A stretch of DNA of 64,000 nucleotides from Dolichospermum compactum NIES-806 (lineage in GTDB: Bacteria; Cyanobacteriota; Cyanobacteriia; Cyanobacteriales; Nostocaceae): contig NZ_AP018316.1 in NCBI RefSeq assembly GCF_002368115.1, positions 2,700,569-2,764,568 of the forward strand, written 5' to 3'. Below are positions 1 to 8,670 of the stretch, one piece after another. Numbering within the stretch: the stretch's first letter is position 1; each line of letters begins with the position of its first letter. A program made the translations under genes and the position numbers. The notes beneath the pieces were generated by a model. It saw nothing but the letters and a program-made list of their open reading frames with translations, did not search any database and was not told where the DNA came from.

Positions 1-60
1 AAGGGAATGTATATCTTTAGCAAGGTTAATTTAATTTGGTTATGTTTGTCAATATATTTT

Positions 61-408
61 GTCTGAATCAGGATGTCCAGGATTAAAGGATTTACAGGAT
101 TTTTGTTTAGATTTGGATTTTGATGAGTTGAATGATTAAATATTTTTGTCTGAATCAGGATGTCCAGGATTAAAGGATTTACAGGATTTTTGTATGGATT
201 TGGATTTTGATGAGTTGAATAATTAAATAATTTTGTCTGAATCAGGATGTCCAGGATTAAAGGATTTACAGGATTTTTGTATGGATTTGGATTTTGATGA
301 GTTGAATAATTAAATAATTTTGTCTGAATCAGGATGTCCAGGATTAAAGGATTTACAGGATTTTTGTATGGATTTGGATTTTGATGAGTTGAATAATTAA
401 ATAATTGT
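61..408. repeat. 87-bp tandem array, four copies
   Basis: Four head-to-tail copies of an 87-bp unit begin at 61, 148, 235 and 322 (each starting GTCTGAATCAGG). Copies 2-4 are nearly identical and copy 1 differs at a few bases. Each unit carries the core CAGGATGTCCAGGATTAAAG, a motif family dispersed in Nostocales genomes. All frames are soon closed by stops, so this is not coding. There are no unique spacers, so it is not CRISPR. Confidence 0.9.
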
Positions 409-548
409 GTGTTTCTCAAAGATAGTTCATTCAGAAAGCAATTGAATTCCATATATCCTGGGATACGCCACGCTATCAGGCTTTGTTATCATCATTGACA
501 GAATTGGTAGATTAATAGAATTTGGTGATCATTAAAAATATTTAATCT

Positions 549-636
549 CTTCATCCTGTAAATCCTTAAATCCTGGGTATCCTGATTCAGACATTATCCT
601 GTAAATCTTTAAATCCTGGATATCCTGATTCAGACA
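549..636. repeat. Two inverted relatives of the 87-bp array core
   Basis: Two tandem units of about 43 bp containing ATCCTGATTCAGACAT lie in the opposite orientation to the array at 61-408. They can pair with the cores of the array units, so a transcript across 61-636 could fold into large alternative stems. They lie just downstream of the Ser/Thr kinase gene that ends at 699. Confidence 0.8.
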
Positions 637-653
637 TCTTCATTATATCTTTT

Positions 654-685
654 GTTGGGTTGCGCTGTCGCTTAACCCAACCTAC
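654..685. repeat. Short palindromic dispersed repeat (GTTGGGTT type)
   Basis: GTTGGGTTGCGCTGTCGC followed by TTAACCCAACCTAC forms a stem of GTTGGGTT with AACCCAAC. The same element recurs at 2725-2756, 16232-16261 and 34169-34244. Here it sits downstream of the kinase stop, where its hairpin could act as a terminator or mRNA 3' stabiliser. Confidence 0.8.
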
Positions 686-698
686 ATGACTGACATTT

Positions 699-2312
699 TC
701 ACGGCTTAATTAAAGATTCCTCTGACTGACGATATTTAGCAATTAATTTACGTCTTTTTAAGGGTAGATAAAGCAGCATGAAAAGTGTGGTTAAACCTGT
801 TCCAGTCAGTGCTAACAAAATAAATGAGTTAAAACCTATTATTATTCCCGTTCCCACACTAATCCCCAATCCTAATATAAATAGTGTCAGTTTAGTTGTA
901 AATGAATTTTTAACCAGTAGTGTCAGTCTAGCTATAAATGAATCTTTAAGCAAGCATATAGCCACATACAAACTTACAACAACCCAAATAGGCATCATTA
1001 GTGTAAATTGCAAAACAAATTGCAAAACTAGTAGTAATAACTTAATAGCAATAGCAATGGAAACATAAGTAATAAAGGTACTTATAGCCATCGCTACCAG
1101 CGCAGCTATTGAGAATAGTTTAATTAAACGCCAATAAGGCAATTTTATCTTCTCAATGGGTAAAGCCGCCGTTTGTACCTTCACCGTCAAATTATCACTA
1201 GCTGGATAAGCATTACTATGAAGAATTAATTGACGTTTATACTGCTTATCTGCCATTAATTTACTCGTATCTACCTCAACCTGACAACGAATATTATTCC
1301 TGCTAAACTGAGCAGGTTTAACTGAAATCCAAGCATGATTATCTGGTGTATGTGGTGGGTCTTGAGGATGGGGTGCAACTTCCCATTTACCTTCTAATAA
1401 AGTATCTGGTATAGAATTTTCTATAGTAATATCCCTTCTTAATTTTTCCCCCAGCCTATTCGCTTTAAACTCTAAAACCGTCTCACTAAAATTAACCCTT
1501 GGTACACGAATAACATCAAGGGGTTTGAGTGATTCTAAAGCTAATTCTGCATTAGTAAATCGGTCTTTTTGTTTCGGTTGTACCATCTTTTCTAACCAAC
1601 CGATAAACCGCAAACTTACCTGGGGTAAAAGATGACGGAAATTAATGACATAAGGATCATCTGCATCTTGTAATTGATCTATTTTTGTTGACTTAACTCC
1701 TGTTAATAAACAGATTAAAGTTACACCCAAAGCATACAAATCTGTAGCATTTGTCGGTTTAAACATTTGCTCTGGCGGAATGAAACCAGGAGTTCCTTTA
1801 AATACACTACTTCCAGCCACATCATGACTACCAATACGAGCAAAACCAAAGTCAATTAAATAGACATTGATTTGTTCATCTACTAAAATGTTTTCTGGTT
1901 TGATATCTCGATGAATTACCGACGGCATCCGATTTTGTAAATATACCAGAATTTCTAAAATCTTAACTGCAATTTGTTTAATTTCTGCTGGTGAAAAGCT
2001 GCGAGGTTCTGCTAAAGTAGAAGCATGAATATACTCTTGAACTAAACAAAAACCATCGGCGGTTTCAAAGGAATGCAAGTAACTGGGAATACCAGGATGA
2101 TTTAATCCTTTAAGTACCTGTATTTCTCGTGCGTGGGCTTCTGAACCAGACCAACTTGAACCCGCTTGAGCAAAACAAAACTGTTTGATTACTTCTGGTT
2201 GGTTTGTGTTAAGATTTGTTGCTAACCAAGTAATTCTACCACCTTCGCGGTTGCGTCCTAATTCTCTAATAACCTCATAGCCTTGTGCTTGAAAATCTGG
2301 GTAGATGCTCAT
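699..2312 (-). CDS. Membrane-anchored Ser/Thr protein kinase
   Basis: Eukaryotic-type (Hanks) kinase, predicted to phosphorylate proteins on Ser/Thr at the membrane. The catalytic domain spans about residues 10-270, with lysine in VIKQF (K43), HRDIKPEN (about 134-141) and the DFG motif IDFGFAR (about 153-159), followed by GTPGFIPPEQ. All catalytic residues are present. A middle region of about 120 residues resembles a beta-rich domain, and the C-terminal ~130 residues are very hydrophobic with several membrane spans and a basic tail. The start chosen is ATG at 2312 (MSIYPDF), which matches the family N-terminus; an in-frame ATG six codons upstream (2330) is possible. The gene stands alone. 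Its target is not evident from context. Confidence 0.9.
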   Translation of the reverse strand: MSIYPDFQAQGYEVIRELGRNREGGRITWLATNLNTNQPEVIKQFCFAQAGSSWSGSEAHAREIQVLKGLNHPGIPSYLHSFETADGFCLVQEYIHASTLAEPRSFSPAEIKQIAVKILEILVYLQNRMPSVIHRDIKPENILVDEQINVYLIDFGFARIGSHDVAGSSVFKGTPGFIPPEQMFKPTNATDLYALGVTLICLLTGVKSTKIDQLQDADDPYVINFRHLLPQVSLRFIGWLEKMVQPKQKDRFTNAELALESLKPLDVIRVPRVNFSETVLEFKANRLGEKLRRDITIENSIPDTLLEGKWEVAPHPQDPPHTPDNHAWISVKPAQFSRNNIRCQVEVDTSKLMADKQYKRQLILHSNAYPASDNLTVKVQTAALPIEKIKLPYWRLIKLFSIAALVAMAISTFITYVSIAIAIKLLLLVLQFVLQFTLMMPIWVVVSLYVAICLLKDSFIARLTLLVKNSFTTKLTLFILGLGISVGTGIIIGFNSFILLALTGTGLTTLFMLLYLPLKRRKLIAKYRQSEESLIKP

Positions 2313-2422
2313 ACTTCTCAGAGGTAACAAGTATATTAGTATATTTTAATTTTACCATAATCTGAATTTAGACGTTTAAAACAACCTGTTAGATTAAGCA
2401 ACAGAGTAACCTAGCAACGGGA

Positions 2423-2677
2423 TTAAATTCTATCAGGATCTATATTTAGTTCCCGCAATTTTGCTGCTAAACGTTCTGATTTTCTCGCTTCTTTTTCTGC
2501 GGTTTCTTCAGGTGTGGGAACTAACTCTCCTGCTGGGGTAAAATACCTTAACAGTCCTTGGTGAATTCCTAAATATAAACCTAACTGTTCACTCCATAAA
2601 TGTCCTTTTTCATTGGGTTCTAAAGGTTGATATTTATATTGATATGGCATCAAGTAGTTACTTGTTGATTGTAGCAT
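2423..2677 (-). pseudogene. Remnant of a Uma2-family (DUF820) nuclease, C-terminal end
   Basis: An 84-residue open frame whose sequence (YQPLEPNEKG, LGLYLGIHQG, TPEETAEKEA, KLRELNIDPD) matches the C-terminal third of cyanobacterial Uma2/DUF820 putative endonucleases, including the charged coiled-coil tail and the typical end. The family is usually about 180-250 residues, and the N-terminal PD-(D/E)XK-like core is missing here. No upstream piece is found before the repeat at 2725-2756. It is therefore most likely a decayed fragment, although it could still be translated from the ATG at 2677. Confidence 0.7.
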
Positions 2678-2724
2678 TAATTCAAGATTAATAATATAAT
2701 AATGTATTAATCTTTAATCTTTTT

Positions 2725-2756
2725 GTTGGGTTGCGCTGTCGCTTAACCCAACCTAC
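2725..2756. repeat. Short palindromic dispersed repeat (GTTGGGTT type)
   Basis: Nearly identical to the copy at 654-685 (GTTGGGTTGCGCTGTCGC then TTAACCCAACCTAC). It lies between the tldD stop (minus strand) and the Uma2 remnant, where its hairpin could end tldD transcription. Confidence 0.8.
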
Positions 2757-2789
2757 TTTAACTCACCACAACCTAAATCAGAAAATTCA

Positions 2790-4226
2790 TTAACCACCAC
2801 CAAAAACTTCGACGTTTGCAAATGCACAAACCGGTGAACCATGTCCTACAGAAATGGCTTGATTTGGTTCTCCTTTACCGCAGAAAGGTGTGCCGTAAAT
2901 TTGCCAATTAGTGTTATTTCCAACTTGAATTAAACTATGCCAAAATTCTGGTGTGGTGGCACGATAGTTAGGATTACGCAGGGTTTTAGTCAGTTTACCG
3001 TTTTCAATTAATTTGGCATATTCACAACCAAATTGAAATTTATAACGTTGATCATCTATTGACCAAGAACGGTTAGATTCCATGTAAATTCCATGTTCTA
3101 TTCCTGAGATGATTTCTTCAAAGCTGGCGTTTCCTGGTTCTAAATTCAAGTTAGCCATTCTGTCTATGGGGGGACGATTCCAAGAACAAGCTCGCGCACA
3201 AGCAACACCGGGTAAATCTGCTCTAGCTTGACTTTCTAAACTGCCTAAACCCCGTTGTAAAATGCCTTTTTTAATTACATATTCTTTGCTGGCTACTGCA
3301 CCAGTATCATCAAAACCATAACTGGCAAATTCACCTGCTACTGTAGGATCAAAGGTGATATTCATGAGCGGTGAACCATATTCTAATTTACCAAAATCAT
3401 CTTTGTTAACAAAGCTACCGCCGGCATAGTTGCGTTCGTCTCCTAAAATGCGGTCAATTTCTAAAGGATGTCCGATACTTTCATGAATTTGTAGCATCAT
3501 TTGGTCTGGTGCTAAAACTAGGTTAGTCTGGGTATTTGGACATTCTTCTGCTGTTAATAATTCTAATGTTTGTTCACCAACTTTTTGAACTTGATGCCAT
3601 AAGTTATCGTGTTTAAACAGTTCCCAACCTCCTTGATAAGAGTTGGCGTGAGCGCCGTTGTTGCTACGTTGTTGGACAATTGCACCGTCTTGAGCGATCG
3701 CCCCAAAATGATGACTAAGAGATAAAATATTTTGATATACTTCTGAACCGTTGCTACTGACAAACCAAGTTTCTTTTTGATCTGTGCCGACTGTAGCTGT
3801 GGTTTGCACGATTTTATCGCTAATTTTGAGTTGCTGACAAATCTGAATGAGTAAATCGTTGATTTCTCCGGGAGTAATAGCATTAAATGGTTCTAAACAT
3901 GGTGATTTATATTCACCAATGACTTGAGGACGGGTATTTTCACTAATTGGATATATCCACCATTTACTAGCTGCAATTGCTTGTTTATAGGCGATTTCCG
4001 CAGCATTTTGTAAACTAGAAATATGTAAGGAGTTGGTAGCGGCATAACCTAAACAACCATTAACCATGACTTCGATCATTGCTCCCATATTCAATGATTT
4101 ACCGTTGCTTTTGGGTAAACCATCACGGACAGAATGATCTGTAGAAGTTGTTTTTACGGCTCTAATTCCTACCCAATCTGCGGGGATATTTAAATCAGAA
4201 ATCGCTTTTTTTAATTCAATCAACAT
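2790..4226 (-). CDS. tldD: TldD/PmbA-family metallopeptidase
   Basis: Predicted zinc-dependent peptidase of the TldD type. In other bacteria TldD pairs with PmbA/TldE to degrade or mature small peptides. The metal site HEXXXH is present as HESIGH in QIHESIGHPLEID, followed by GDERNYAGGSF, and the C-terminal part carries the family pattern of PGNASFEEII and FCGKGEPNQ. At 478 residues the length fits the family. The HEXXXH motif marks it as the TldD rather than the TldE subunit. No TldE partner is adjacent. It is transcribed divergently from mnmE with about 100 bp between the starts. Confidence 0.92.
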   Translation of the reverse strand: MLIELKKAISDLNIPADWVGIRAVKTTSTDHSVRDGLPKSNGKSLNMGAMIEVMVNGCLGYAATNSLHISSLQNAAEIAYKQAIAASKWWIYPISENTRPQVIGEYKSPCLEPFNAITPGEINDLLIQICQQLKISDKIVQTTATVGTDQKETWFVSSNGSEVYQNILSLSHHFGAIAQDGAIVQQRSNNGAHANSYQGGWELFKHDNLWHQVQKVGEQTLELLTAEECPNTQTNLVLAPDQMMLQIHESIGHPLEIDRILGDERNYAGGSFVNKDDFGKLEYGSPLMNITFDPTVAGEFASYGFDDTGAVASKEYVIKKGILQRGLGSLESQARADLPGVACARACSWNRPPIDRMANLNLEPGNASFEEIISGIEHGIYMESNRSWSIDDQRYKFQFGCEYAKLIENGKLTKTLRNPNYRATTPEFWHSLIQVGNNTNWQIYGTPFCGKGEPNQAISVGHGSPVCAFANVEVFGGG

Positions 4227-4324
4227 AATTTTTAATTTTTGATGCCACTTTGCGATACTATGGGATTGTAGTGGTTTAATATTACACTTTATCGCCTGTT
4301 TTTGAATTTGTAGAAAAACTGTTC

Positions 4325-5719
4325 ATGTCGGAATTATTAGCTAACACTGGAACTATTGCGGCGATCGCTACTGCTGTTGTCCCTCAACAGGGTAGTGTGG
4401 GTATTGTCCGGGTTTCCGGTGATCTGGCAATGGCGATCGCTCACAATCTATTTTACGCCCCAGGGCGACAAGTTTGGTCAAGTCATCAGATTCTTTATGG
4501 TTATATTCGTCAACCCCAAACTAAGCAAATTATTGATGAGGCTTTATTATTAATAATGAAAGCCCCCCGTTCTTTCACCCGTGAAGATGTGGTAGAATTC
4601 CATTGTCATGGGGGAATTATGGCGGTACAACAAGTATTACAACTATGCTTGGAAAATGGCGCAAGATTAGCTCAACCAGGAGAATTTACATTAAGAGCGT
4701 TTTTAAATGGTAGATTAGACTTAACCCAAGCGGAAAGTATCGCCGATTTAGTGGGAGCAAAATCACCTCAAGCTGCTCAAACGGCTTTGGCTGGGTTACA
4801 AGGTAAATTAGCCCAACCTATCCGCAAATTACGGGCTAATTGTTTAGATATTTTGGCAGAAATTGAAGCCAGAATTGATTTTGAGGAGGATTTACCACCT
4901 TTAGATCACCAAAGAATTATTGCAGATATTGAGCAAGTGACAGCGGAAATTAACAAATTATTAGCCACAAAAGACAAAGGTGAATTGCTGCGAACGGGTT
5001 TAAAAGTGGCGATAGTGGGGCGACCAAATGTGGGAAAATCGAGTTTATTAAATGCTTGGAGTCAGAGCGATCGCGCCATTGTCACCGACTTACCAGGAAC
5101 AACCCGCGATGTGGTAGAATCACAGTTGGTTGTGGGGGGAATTCCTGTCCAAGTGTTAGATACAGCCGGGATTCGGGAAACATTAGATCAAGTCGAAAAA
5201 ATCGGTGTAGAGCGATCGCATCGTGCCGCTAATGACGCTGATTTGGTATTATTTACCATAGATGCAGCCGCAGGTTGGACACCAGCAGATCAAGAAATCT
5301 ATGAACAAGTAAAACACCGTCCAGTAATTTTAGTCATTAATAAAATTGATTTGATTTCAACAGCAGAACAAGAAACTTTACAATCCAAAATCCAAAATCC
5401 AAAATCCAAAATCGTCACAGCCGCAGCCATAAATCAAGGAATTGATAATTTAGAAACAGCGATTTTAGAAATAGTTCGACAGGGAAAAGTTCAAGCCGCT
5501 GATCTAGATTTAGCAATTAATCAACGACAAGCAGCAGCTTTAACAAAAGCCAAAATTGATTTAGCACAAGTGCAAATAACAATCACCGATAAATTACCCT
5601 TAGATTTTTGGACAATTGATTTAAGAGGAGCAATTCAAGCATTAGGAGAAATCACCGGAGAAGAAGTTACAGAATCAGTTTTAGATCGGATTTTTAGTAG
5701 ATTCTGTATTGGTAAATAG
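4325..5719 (+). CDS. mnmE: tRNA modification GTPase MnmE (TrmE)
   Basis: With MnmG it catalyses the first step of cm5/cmnm5 modification of wobble uridine in tRNA. The layout is canonical: an N-terminal folate-binding domain (about 1-120), a helical domain interrupted by a G domain, and the C-terminal signature FCIGK with the essential cysteine. G-domain motifs are GRPNVGKSS (P-loop), DTAGIRET (G3) and NKID (G4). The length of 464 residues is normal. Oddity: between G4 and the following VTAAA motif the gene contains four ATCCAAA heptamers (5383-5410), so a dispersed STRR tract is translated as SKIQNPKSKI. The ATG at 4325 gives the expected N-terminus. Confidence 0.97.
   Translation: MSELLANTGTIAAIATAVVPQQGSVGIVRVSGDLAMAIAHNLFYAPGRQVWSSHQILYGYIRQPQTKQIIDEALLLIMKAPRSFTREDVVEFHCHGGIMAVQQVLQLCLENGARLAQPGEFTLRAFLNGRLDLTQAESIADLVGAKSPQAAQTALAGLQGKLAQPIRKLRANCLDILAEIEARIDFEEDLPPLDHQRIIADIEQVTAEINKLLATKDKGELLRTGLKVAIVGRPNVGKSSLLNAWSQSDRAIVTDLPGTTRDVVESQLVVGGIPVQVLDTAGIRETLDQVEKIGVERSHRAANDADLVLFTIDAAAGWTPADQEIYEQVKHRPVILVINKIDLISTAEQETLQSKIQNPKSKIVTAAAINQGIDNLETAILEIVRQGKVQAADLDLAINQRQAAALTKAKIDLAQVQITITDKLPLDFWTIDLRGAIQALGEITGEEVTESVLDRIFSRFCIGK
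5383..5410. repeat. Heptanucleotide STRR tract inside mnmE
   Basis: Four tandem ATCCAAA units inside the mnmE reading frame. Such heptamers are usually intergenic in Nostocales. Here the frame stays open and adds a short polar loop to the G domain. Confidence 0.85.
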
Positions 5720-5749
5720 GATAATTGGCGTTGCTGATTAAGGGTATAA

Positions 5750-5829
5750 ATTTTAGTCTCACGCAAAGGCGCAAAGACGCACTGAGGTTTGAGTTTTAAA
5801 GGTTCAATTTGGGAATTTCATACCTCAAT
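5750..5829. repeat. Dispersed repeat (CTCACGCAAAGGCGC type), copy A
   Basis: About 80 bp containing TTTTAGTCTCACGCAAAG and TTTTAAAGGTTCAATTTGGG. An inverted copy lies at 14770-14847. It fills most of the space between mnmE and the DUF2288 gene. Confidence 0.8.
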
Positions 5830-5891
5830 TCAGCAACCCCGGATAATTTATTGTTAGCAGTTCCCGAATCAAATCTCAAAATGGCAGTATT

Positions 5892-6188
5892 TTAGACAGT
5901 GGCTATTTCTTTGATGATGACATAAGGTTCAACAATCAGAGCATTAAATCGCTTCTCCCGGTTGAGATTCCATTCTCCCACCTGAACTACCGTTGGTTTG
6001 GCTAATAATTGTTCATCTATCCAATGTTGCACTGAAAGAATATTATCACTAGCGATCGCTTCTCCCACATCTAGCAAATCCAAATTCTCCGCTACCAAAA
6101 TCACCGCATCTTTTTGGACATGGGGAATTAACCACTCCCATTCCGCTTCATCAAGATTTTGCTGTAATTTTTCCCGTAACTCCGACAT
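5892..6188 (-). CDS. DUF2288 family protein
   Basis: A 98-residue soluble protein with the DUF2288 pattern: MSELREKL at the start, then DEAEWEWLIPH, LVDVGEAIA-like (LLDVGEAIASDN), VQHWIDEQL and FNALIVEPYVIIKE. The family is conserved in cyanobacteria and proteobacteria and its function is unknown. Full length. It lies on the minus strand downstream of the methyltransferase gene, with 75 bp between them and no obvious functional link. Confidence 0.88.
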   Translation of the reverse strand: MSELREKLQQNLDEAEWEWLIPHVQKDAVILVAENLDLLDVGEAIASDNILSVQHWIDEQLLAKPTVVQVGEWNLNREKRFNALIVEPYVIIKEIATV

Positions 6189-6263
6189 AATTCCCCACTT
6201 TTTTAGTTATTATTTTGATTTTACAATATCAGAAACCAATTTTTTAGAAGTCATGAATTTTTT

Positions 6264-7229
6264 TTAACCAGTCAGTGGTATCATCACATTAGATATATGG
6301 TATTTATTTTGATCTTGAATGTACATCAGCAAACATTTAGCAACATATTCCGCTAATTTAATAGGAACAGCATTACCAATCATCTGTTCTAAATCTGTTT
6401 TTGAACCTGCAAAAATAAAATCATCAGAAAAAGTTTGAAGATAACTTCTTTCACGAGTAGTTAATGGACGCAAATCTGGTGTTAATGGTGCAACATCTCC
6501 GGGGTGTTGTTGATAAGTTTTAGGTATTGGTCTATTCACACCTCGAATAGTTGGACTTGGTTCATCAATACTGAAAATGGCTCTTCTTTGATAACTTCTA
6601 GGATGACGATAATAATATTCAAGTCCTAAACTATTTCCTAAATAATCTCTAATAGTTGTCGGTTTTTTAGATAAATTAGATTCTAGATAAGTCTTGAGAT
6701 TATCATCTTTACCACCAAGTTCTCCTATACAGAAAAATCTCTTCCTCTTTTGTGGTACACCGCATAAACTAGCATCTAATACCTTTTCTGTTAAACCATA
6801 ACCAGCCGATTTAAGAATTTGCTTAAACTCTTGATATTTGTGAGATTTTCTAAACAATGCTACATTTTCTAAAACAAACCATTGACTTGAAACATTAGCT
6901 ACTATTTCAGCAAATGTAATACTTAAATCTCCTCTCCCTAAATCTTCATTCCGCTTACCAGCACTAGAAAAATCTTTACAAGGTGGACCACCAATAATTA
7001 CATCTGGTAATAATTCTTTAAATATTAAATAATCGTTATTTACCTGACTCAAATCATATTCAAAAATTGGATGATGAAAGTTTTGCTGATAAACATTTAT
7101 AGCAGATTTCCAGTTTTCAAAAGCAGCGACAATCTCAAATCCACTATTCTGAAATCCTAGTGATAATCCACCACAACCGGAAAATACATCTATGACTTTT
7201 AAAGGAGAGGATTTCATGGGTGTATTCAT
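6264..7229 (-). CDS. DNA (cytosine-5) methyltransferase
   Basis: Type II C5 DNA methyltransferase. Motif I is DVFSGCGGLSLGF, motif IV with the catalytic Cys is GGPPCKDFSSAG, motif VI is FVLENV, motif VIII is PQKRKRFF, and motifs IX-X are RERSYLQTF and IGNAVPIKLAEY. Every catalytic block is present, so it is probably active. The target-recognition region is short (about residues 185-240). The ATG at 7229 is preceded by a good ribosome site (AAAGGA, 6-nt spacing). Immediately upstream is a truncated HindVP-like restriction gene, so this looks like the surviving half of a type II system. If that assignment holds, the target would be GRCGYC-like, which is inference only. Confidence 0.93.
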   Translation of the reverse strand: MNTPMKSSPLKVIDVFSGCGGLSLGFQNSGFEIVAAFENWKSAINVYQQNFHHPIFEYDLSQVNNDYLIFKELLPDVIIGGPPCKDFSSAGKRNEDLGRGDLSITFAEIVANVSSQWFVLENVALFRKSHKYQEFKQILKSAGYGLTEKVLDASLCGVPQKRKRFFCIGELGGKDDNLKTYLESNLSKKPTTIRDYLGNSLGLEYYYRHPRSYQRRAIFSIDEPSPTIRGVNRPIPKTYQQHPGDVAPLTPDLRPLTTRERSYLQTFSDDFIFAGSKTDLEQMIGNAVPIKLAEYVAKCLLMYIQDQNKYHISNVMIPLTG

Positions 7230-7282
7230 TAAATTTCCTTTAGTCTATCATCAAAAATTTCTGGATTGCTGAAAATAATATA

Positions 7283-7390
7283 GCGGTTCTCGATTGAGTG
7301 AGATACAAGAACTCCACCCCCAACCCCCAACCCGCAAGCGATGAGGGGGCTATGATGTATCTCATGCAAGTGCATACCGCTATAGCATCA
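7283..7390. repeat. Degenerate short copy of the ACAGC-ended MITE-like element
   Basis: The core AACTCCACCCCCAACCCCC followed by GATGAGGGGGCTATGATGTA matches the elements at 8804-8956 and 14329-14480 but lacks their central AAAAGCTTATCC/ggggg stem segment. It lies next to the broken end of the restriction-enzyme fragment and may mark the event that truncated it. Confidence 0.65.
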
Positions 7391-7427
7391 AATCTTCTTT
7401 CAGGACTTAAAAAGTTTTGTCCTCCTC

Positions 7428-7742
7428 CTAATCAACTCGCGGTAATTTACCAACAACTATTTTTCTATAAGGTACATAGTCACTTTCAAAGGAGAAGAAT
7501 AAATGATCAGAAAGAGGAGTAATACCAAATATTTGAGAAATATCTATTTCTTGATACTGAATTTTTAGCTGCTTGTCCAAGGTTAAATAATTGAGTTTTA
7601 AACCTTTCTGATACATATAACAAGCTAAGGATGCAGGAAAAGAATTATTAAATTGATTCTTTCCCCAACTTTCTCTTTGAGAAAAATCTCTATTAGAATG
7701 ATTTAATCCAAATAAACCTACCTGTAAATTTTCTGGTTGCAT
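7428..7742 (-). pseudogene. Truncated HindVP-like type II restriction endonuclease
   Basis: The 104-residue frame from the ATG at 7742 carries VGLFGLNHSNRDFSQRESWG and NQFNNSFPASLACYM, then FFSFESDYVPYRK and KLPRVD. As I recall the family, this is the N-terminal third of HindVP/HgiDI-type enzymes (recognition GRCGYC), which are about 350 residues long. The frame stops right after the PRVD motif and runs into repeat DNA, so most of the catalytic domain is lost. The frame is open upstream to 7817 and beyond, but those residues come from a dispersed repeat (TGTGGGGTAGACATCTTGCC), so they are not part of the gene. It lies directly upstream of the C5 methyltransferase. Confidence 0.65.
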
Positions 7743-7796
7743 TAGGCTGAATTTGATAATTAACTTACATAAAAACGCATTTATTATTGATGCTGA

Positions 7797-7832
7797 AAAC
7801 TCTTGTGGGGTAGACATCTTGCCTACCCTATA
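7797..7832. repeat. Dispersed palindrome (GGGTAGACATCTTGCCTACCC)
   Basis: GGGTAG-ACATCTTG-CCTACCC forms a stem. A related element occurs at about 25703-25732 (GGCAGGCAAGATGCCCACCCC). Here it lies between plsC and the restriction-enzyme remnant. Confidence 0.6.
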
Positions 7833-7839
7833 ATAAATT

Positions 7840-8478
7840 TTACCTGCCCAAATCGTGCATTTCATTAATTGCCTTCGCACACATTTGAGTAACTCTTTCC
7901 AACTCTTCCTTATTAGTAGAACTGGGAGCATCAATTAACTGACCAATTCTAATAGTTAAAGGTACAGAACGGGGTAGAGAAGAACCCGGTTGTAAAATCT
8001 GCTCACTTCCCCATAAACTTACTGGTAAAAAAGGAGCTTTGGCCTTAGCCGCCAGGAGGGCTGCACCTCTTTTCGGGTCATGAATGCGACCGTCATTCGT
8101 GCGTGTACCTTCTAAAAACACACCTACAGCCCAACCATTCGCCAAATATTCTAAAGCAGAACGAATTGCATTGCGGTCAGCACTGCCCCGGCTAACAGGG
8201 TACGCGCCGTATAATTTAATTGCTTGTGCTAAAACAGGAACTTTAAATAATTCTTCCTTAGCCATGTACGCGACAGGACGACGGACACAACTAGAAACTA
8301 TGGGAGGGTCAAAATAACTAGCATGATTACTAACGACTATGACAGCACCAGATTGGGGGACATTTTCCGCGCCATAAATCTTGCCCCGAAAGTATGCGTG
8401 TAATGCGGGACTAACCACCGACCACTTAAAGGCGTGATACAGTGCCAAACTAATTAAGGGTTCACGAGTTCTAGTCAC
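7840..8478 (-). CDS. plsC: 1-acyl-sn-glycerol-3-phosphate acyltransferase
   Basis: PlsC-type acyltransferase, predicted to convert lysophosphatidate to phosphatidate in membrane lipid synthesis. The HX4D active site is NHASYFD, the second block is FLEGTRTNDGR (usual FPEGTRS), followed by KAKAPFLPVSLWG. About 212 residues, normal for the family. No ATG is available near the expected N-terminus. I chose GTG at 8478 (VTRTREPLISLALYHAF), which matches the family start; an in-frame TTG at 8508 would add ten residues. A peripheral or monotopic membrane enzyme. Confidence 0.9.
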   Translation of the reverse strand: MTRTREPLISLALYHAFKWSVVSPALHAYFRGKIYGAENVPQSGAVIVVSNHASYFDPPIVSSCVRRPVAYMAKEELFKVPVLAQAIKLYGAYPVSRGSADRNAIRSALEYLANGWAVGVFLEGTRTNDGRIHDPKRGAALLAAKAKAPFLPVSLWGSEQILQPGSSLPRSVPLTIRIGQLIDAPSSTNKEELERVTQMCAKAINEMHDLGR

Positions 8479-8579
8479 AGAAGATAATATAAATAAAATA
8501 GAATACAAAAGTCAGAATTCAGGAGTCAGAACTCATTTTAACCTCTAACTCCCAAATCTAATCGCTTATTTTTCCTACA

Positions 8580-8670
8580 TTAGTTGCCTAATGTTAAAGC
8601 CTGTTGTCCTTGAGGTGAAGTAGCATAACCTAAAAATGCTTGCACTCCAGCACTAGCAGGGTCTTTATTG
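8580..8670 (-). pseudogene. C-terminal remnant of a PstS/SphX-like phosphate-binding protein
   Basis: On the minus strand the frame ending at TAA (8580-8582) reads NKDPASAGVQAFLGYATSPQ then GQQALTLGN. This resembles the C-terminus of periplasmic phosphate-binding proteins of ABC importers. Upstream, a frame change and a stop interrupt the sequence (the adjoining frame reads KKAVYWIMGER), and no remaining gene is present. It is a decayed fragment in a repeat-rich gap. The exact family is an inference from a short match. Confidence 0.5.

Larger units (their letters stand above)
1..698. other. Gene-free repeat region
   Basis: No supported gene. It holds the 87-bp tandem array, its inverted relatives and one GTTGGGTTGCGC palindrome (654-685). 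The rest (409-548) is AT-rich with no recognisable feature. It is the 3' flank of the kinase gene on the minus strand. Confidence 0.8.

Noticed and set aside
61..408. 87-bp tandem array as a CRISPR array
   Set aside because: Units are directly adjacent without unique spacers, far longer than CRISPR repeats, and there are no cas genes.
7743..7934. Extended N-terminus of the restriction-enzyme fragment
   Set aside because: This part runs through a dispersed palindrome and overlaps plsC in another frame; the family N-terminus begins at the ATG at 7742.
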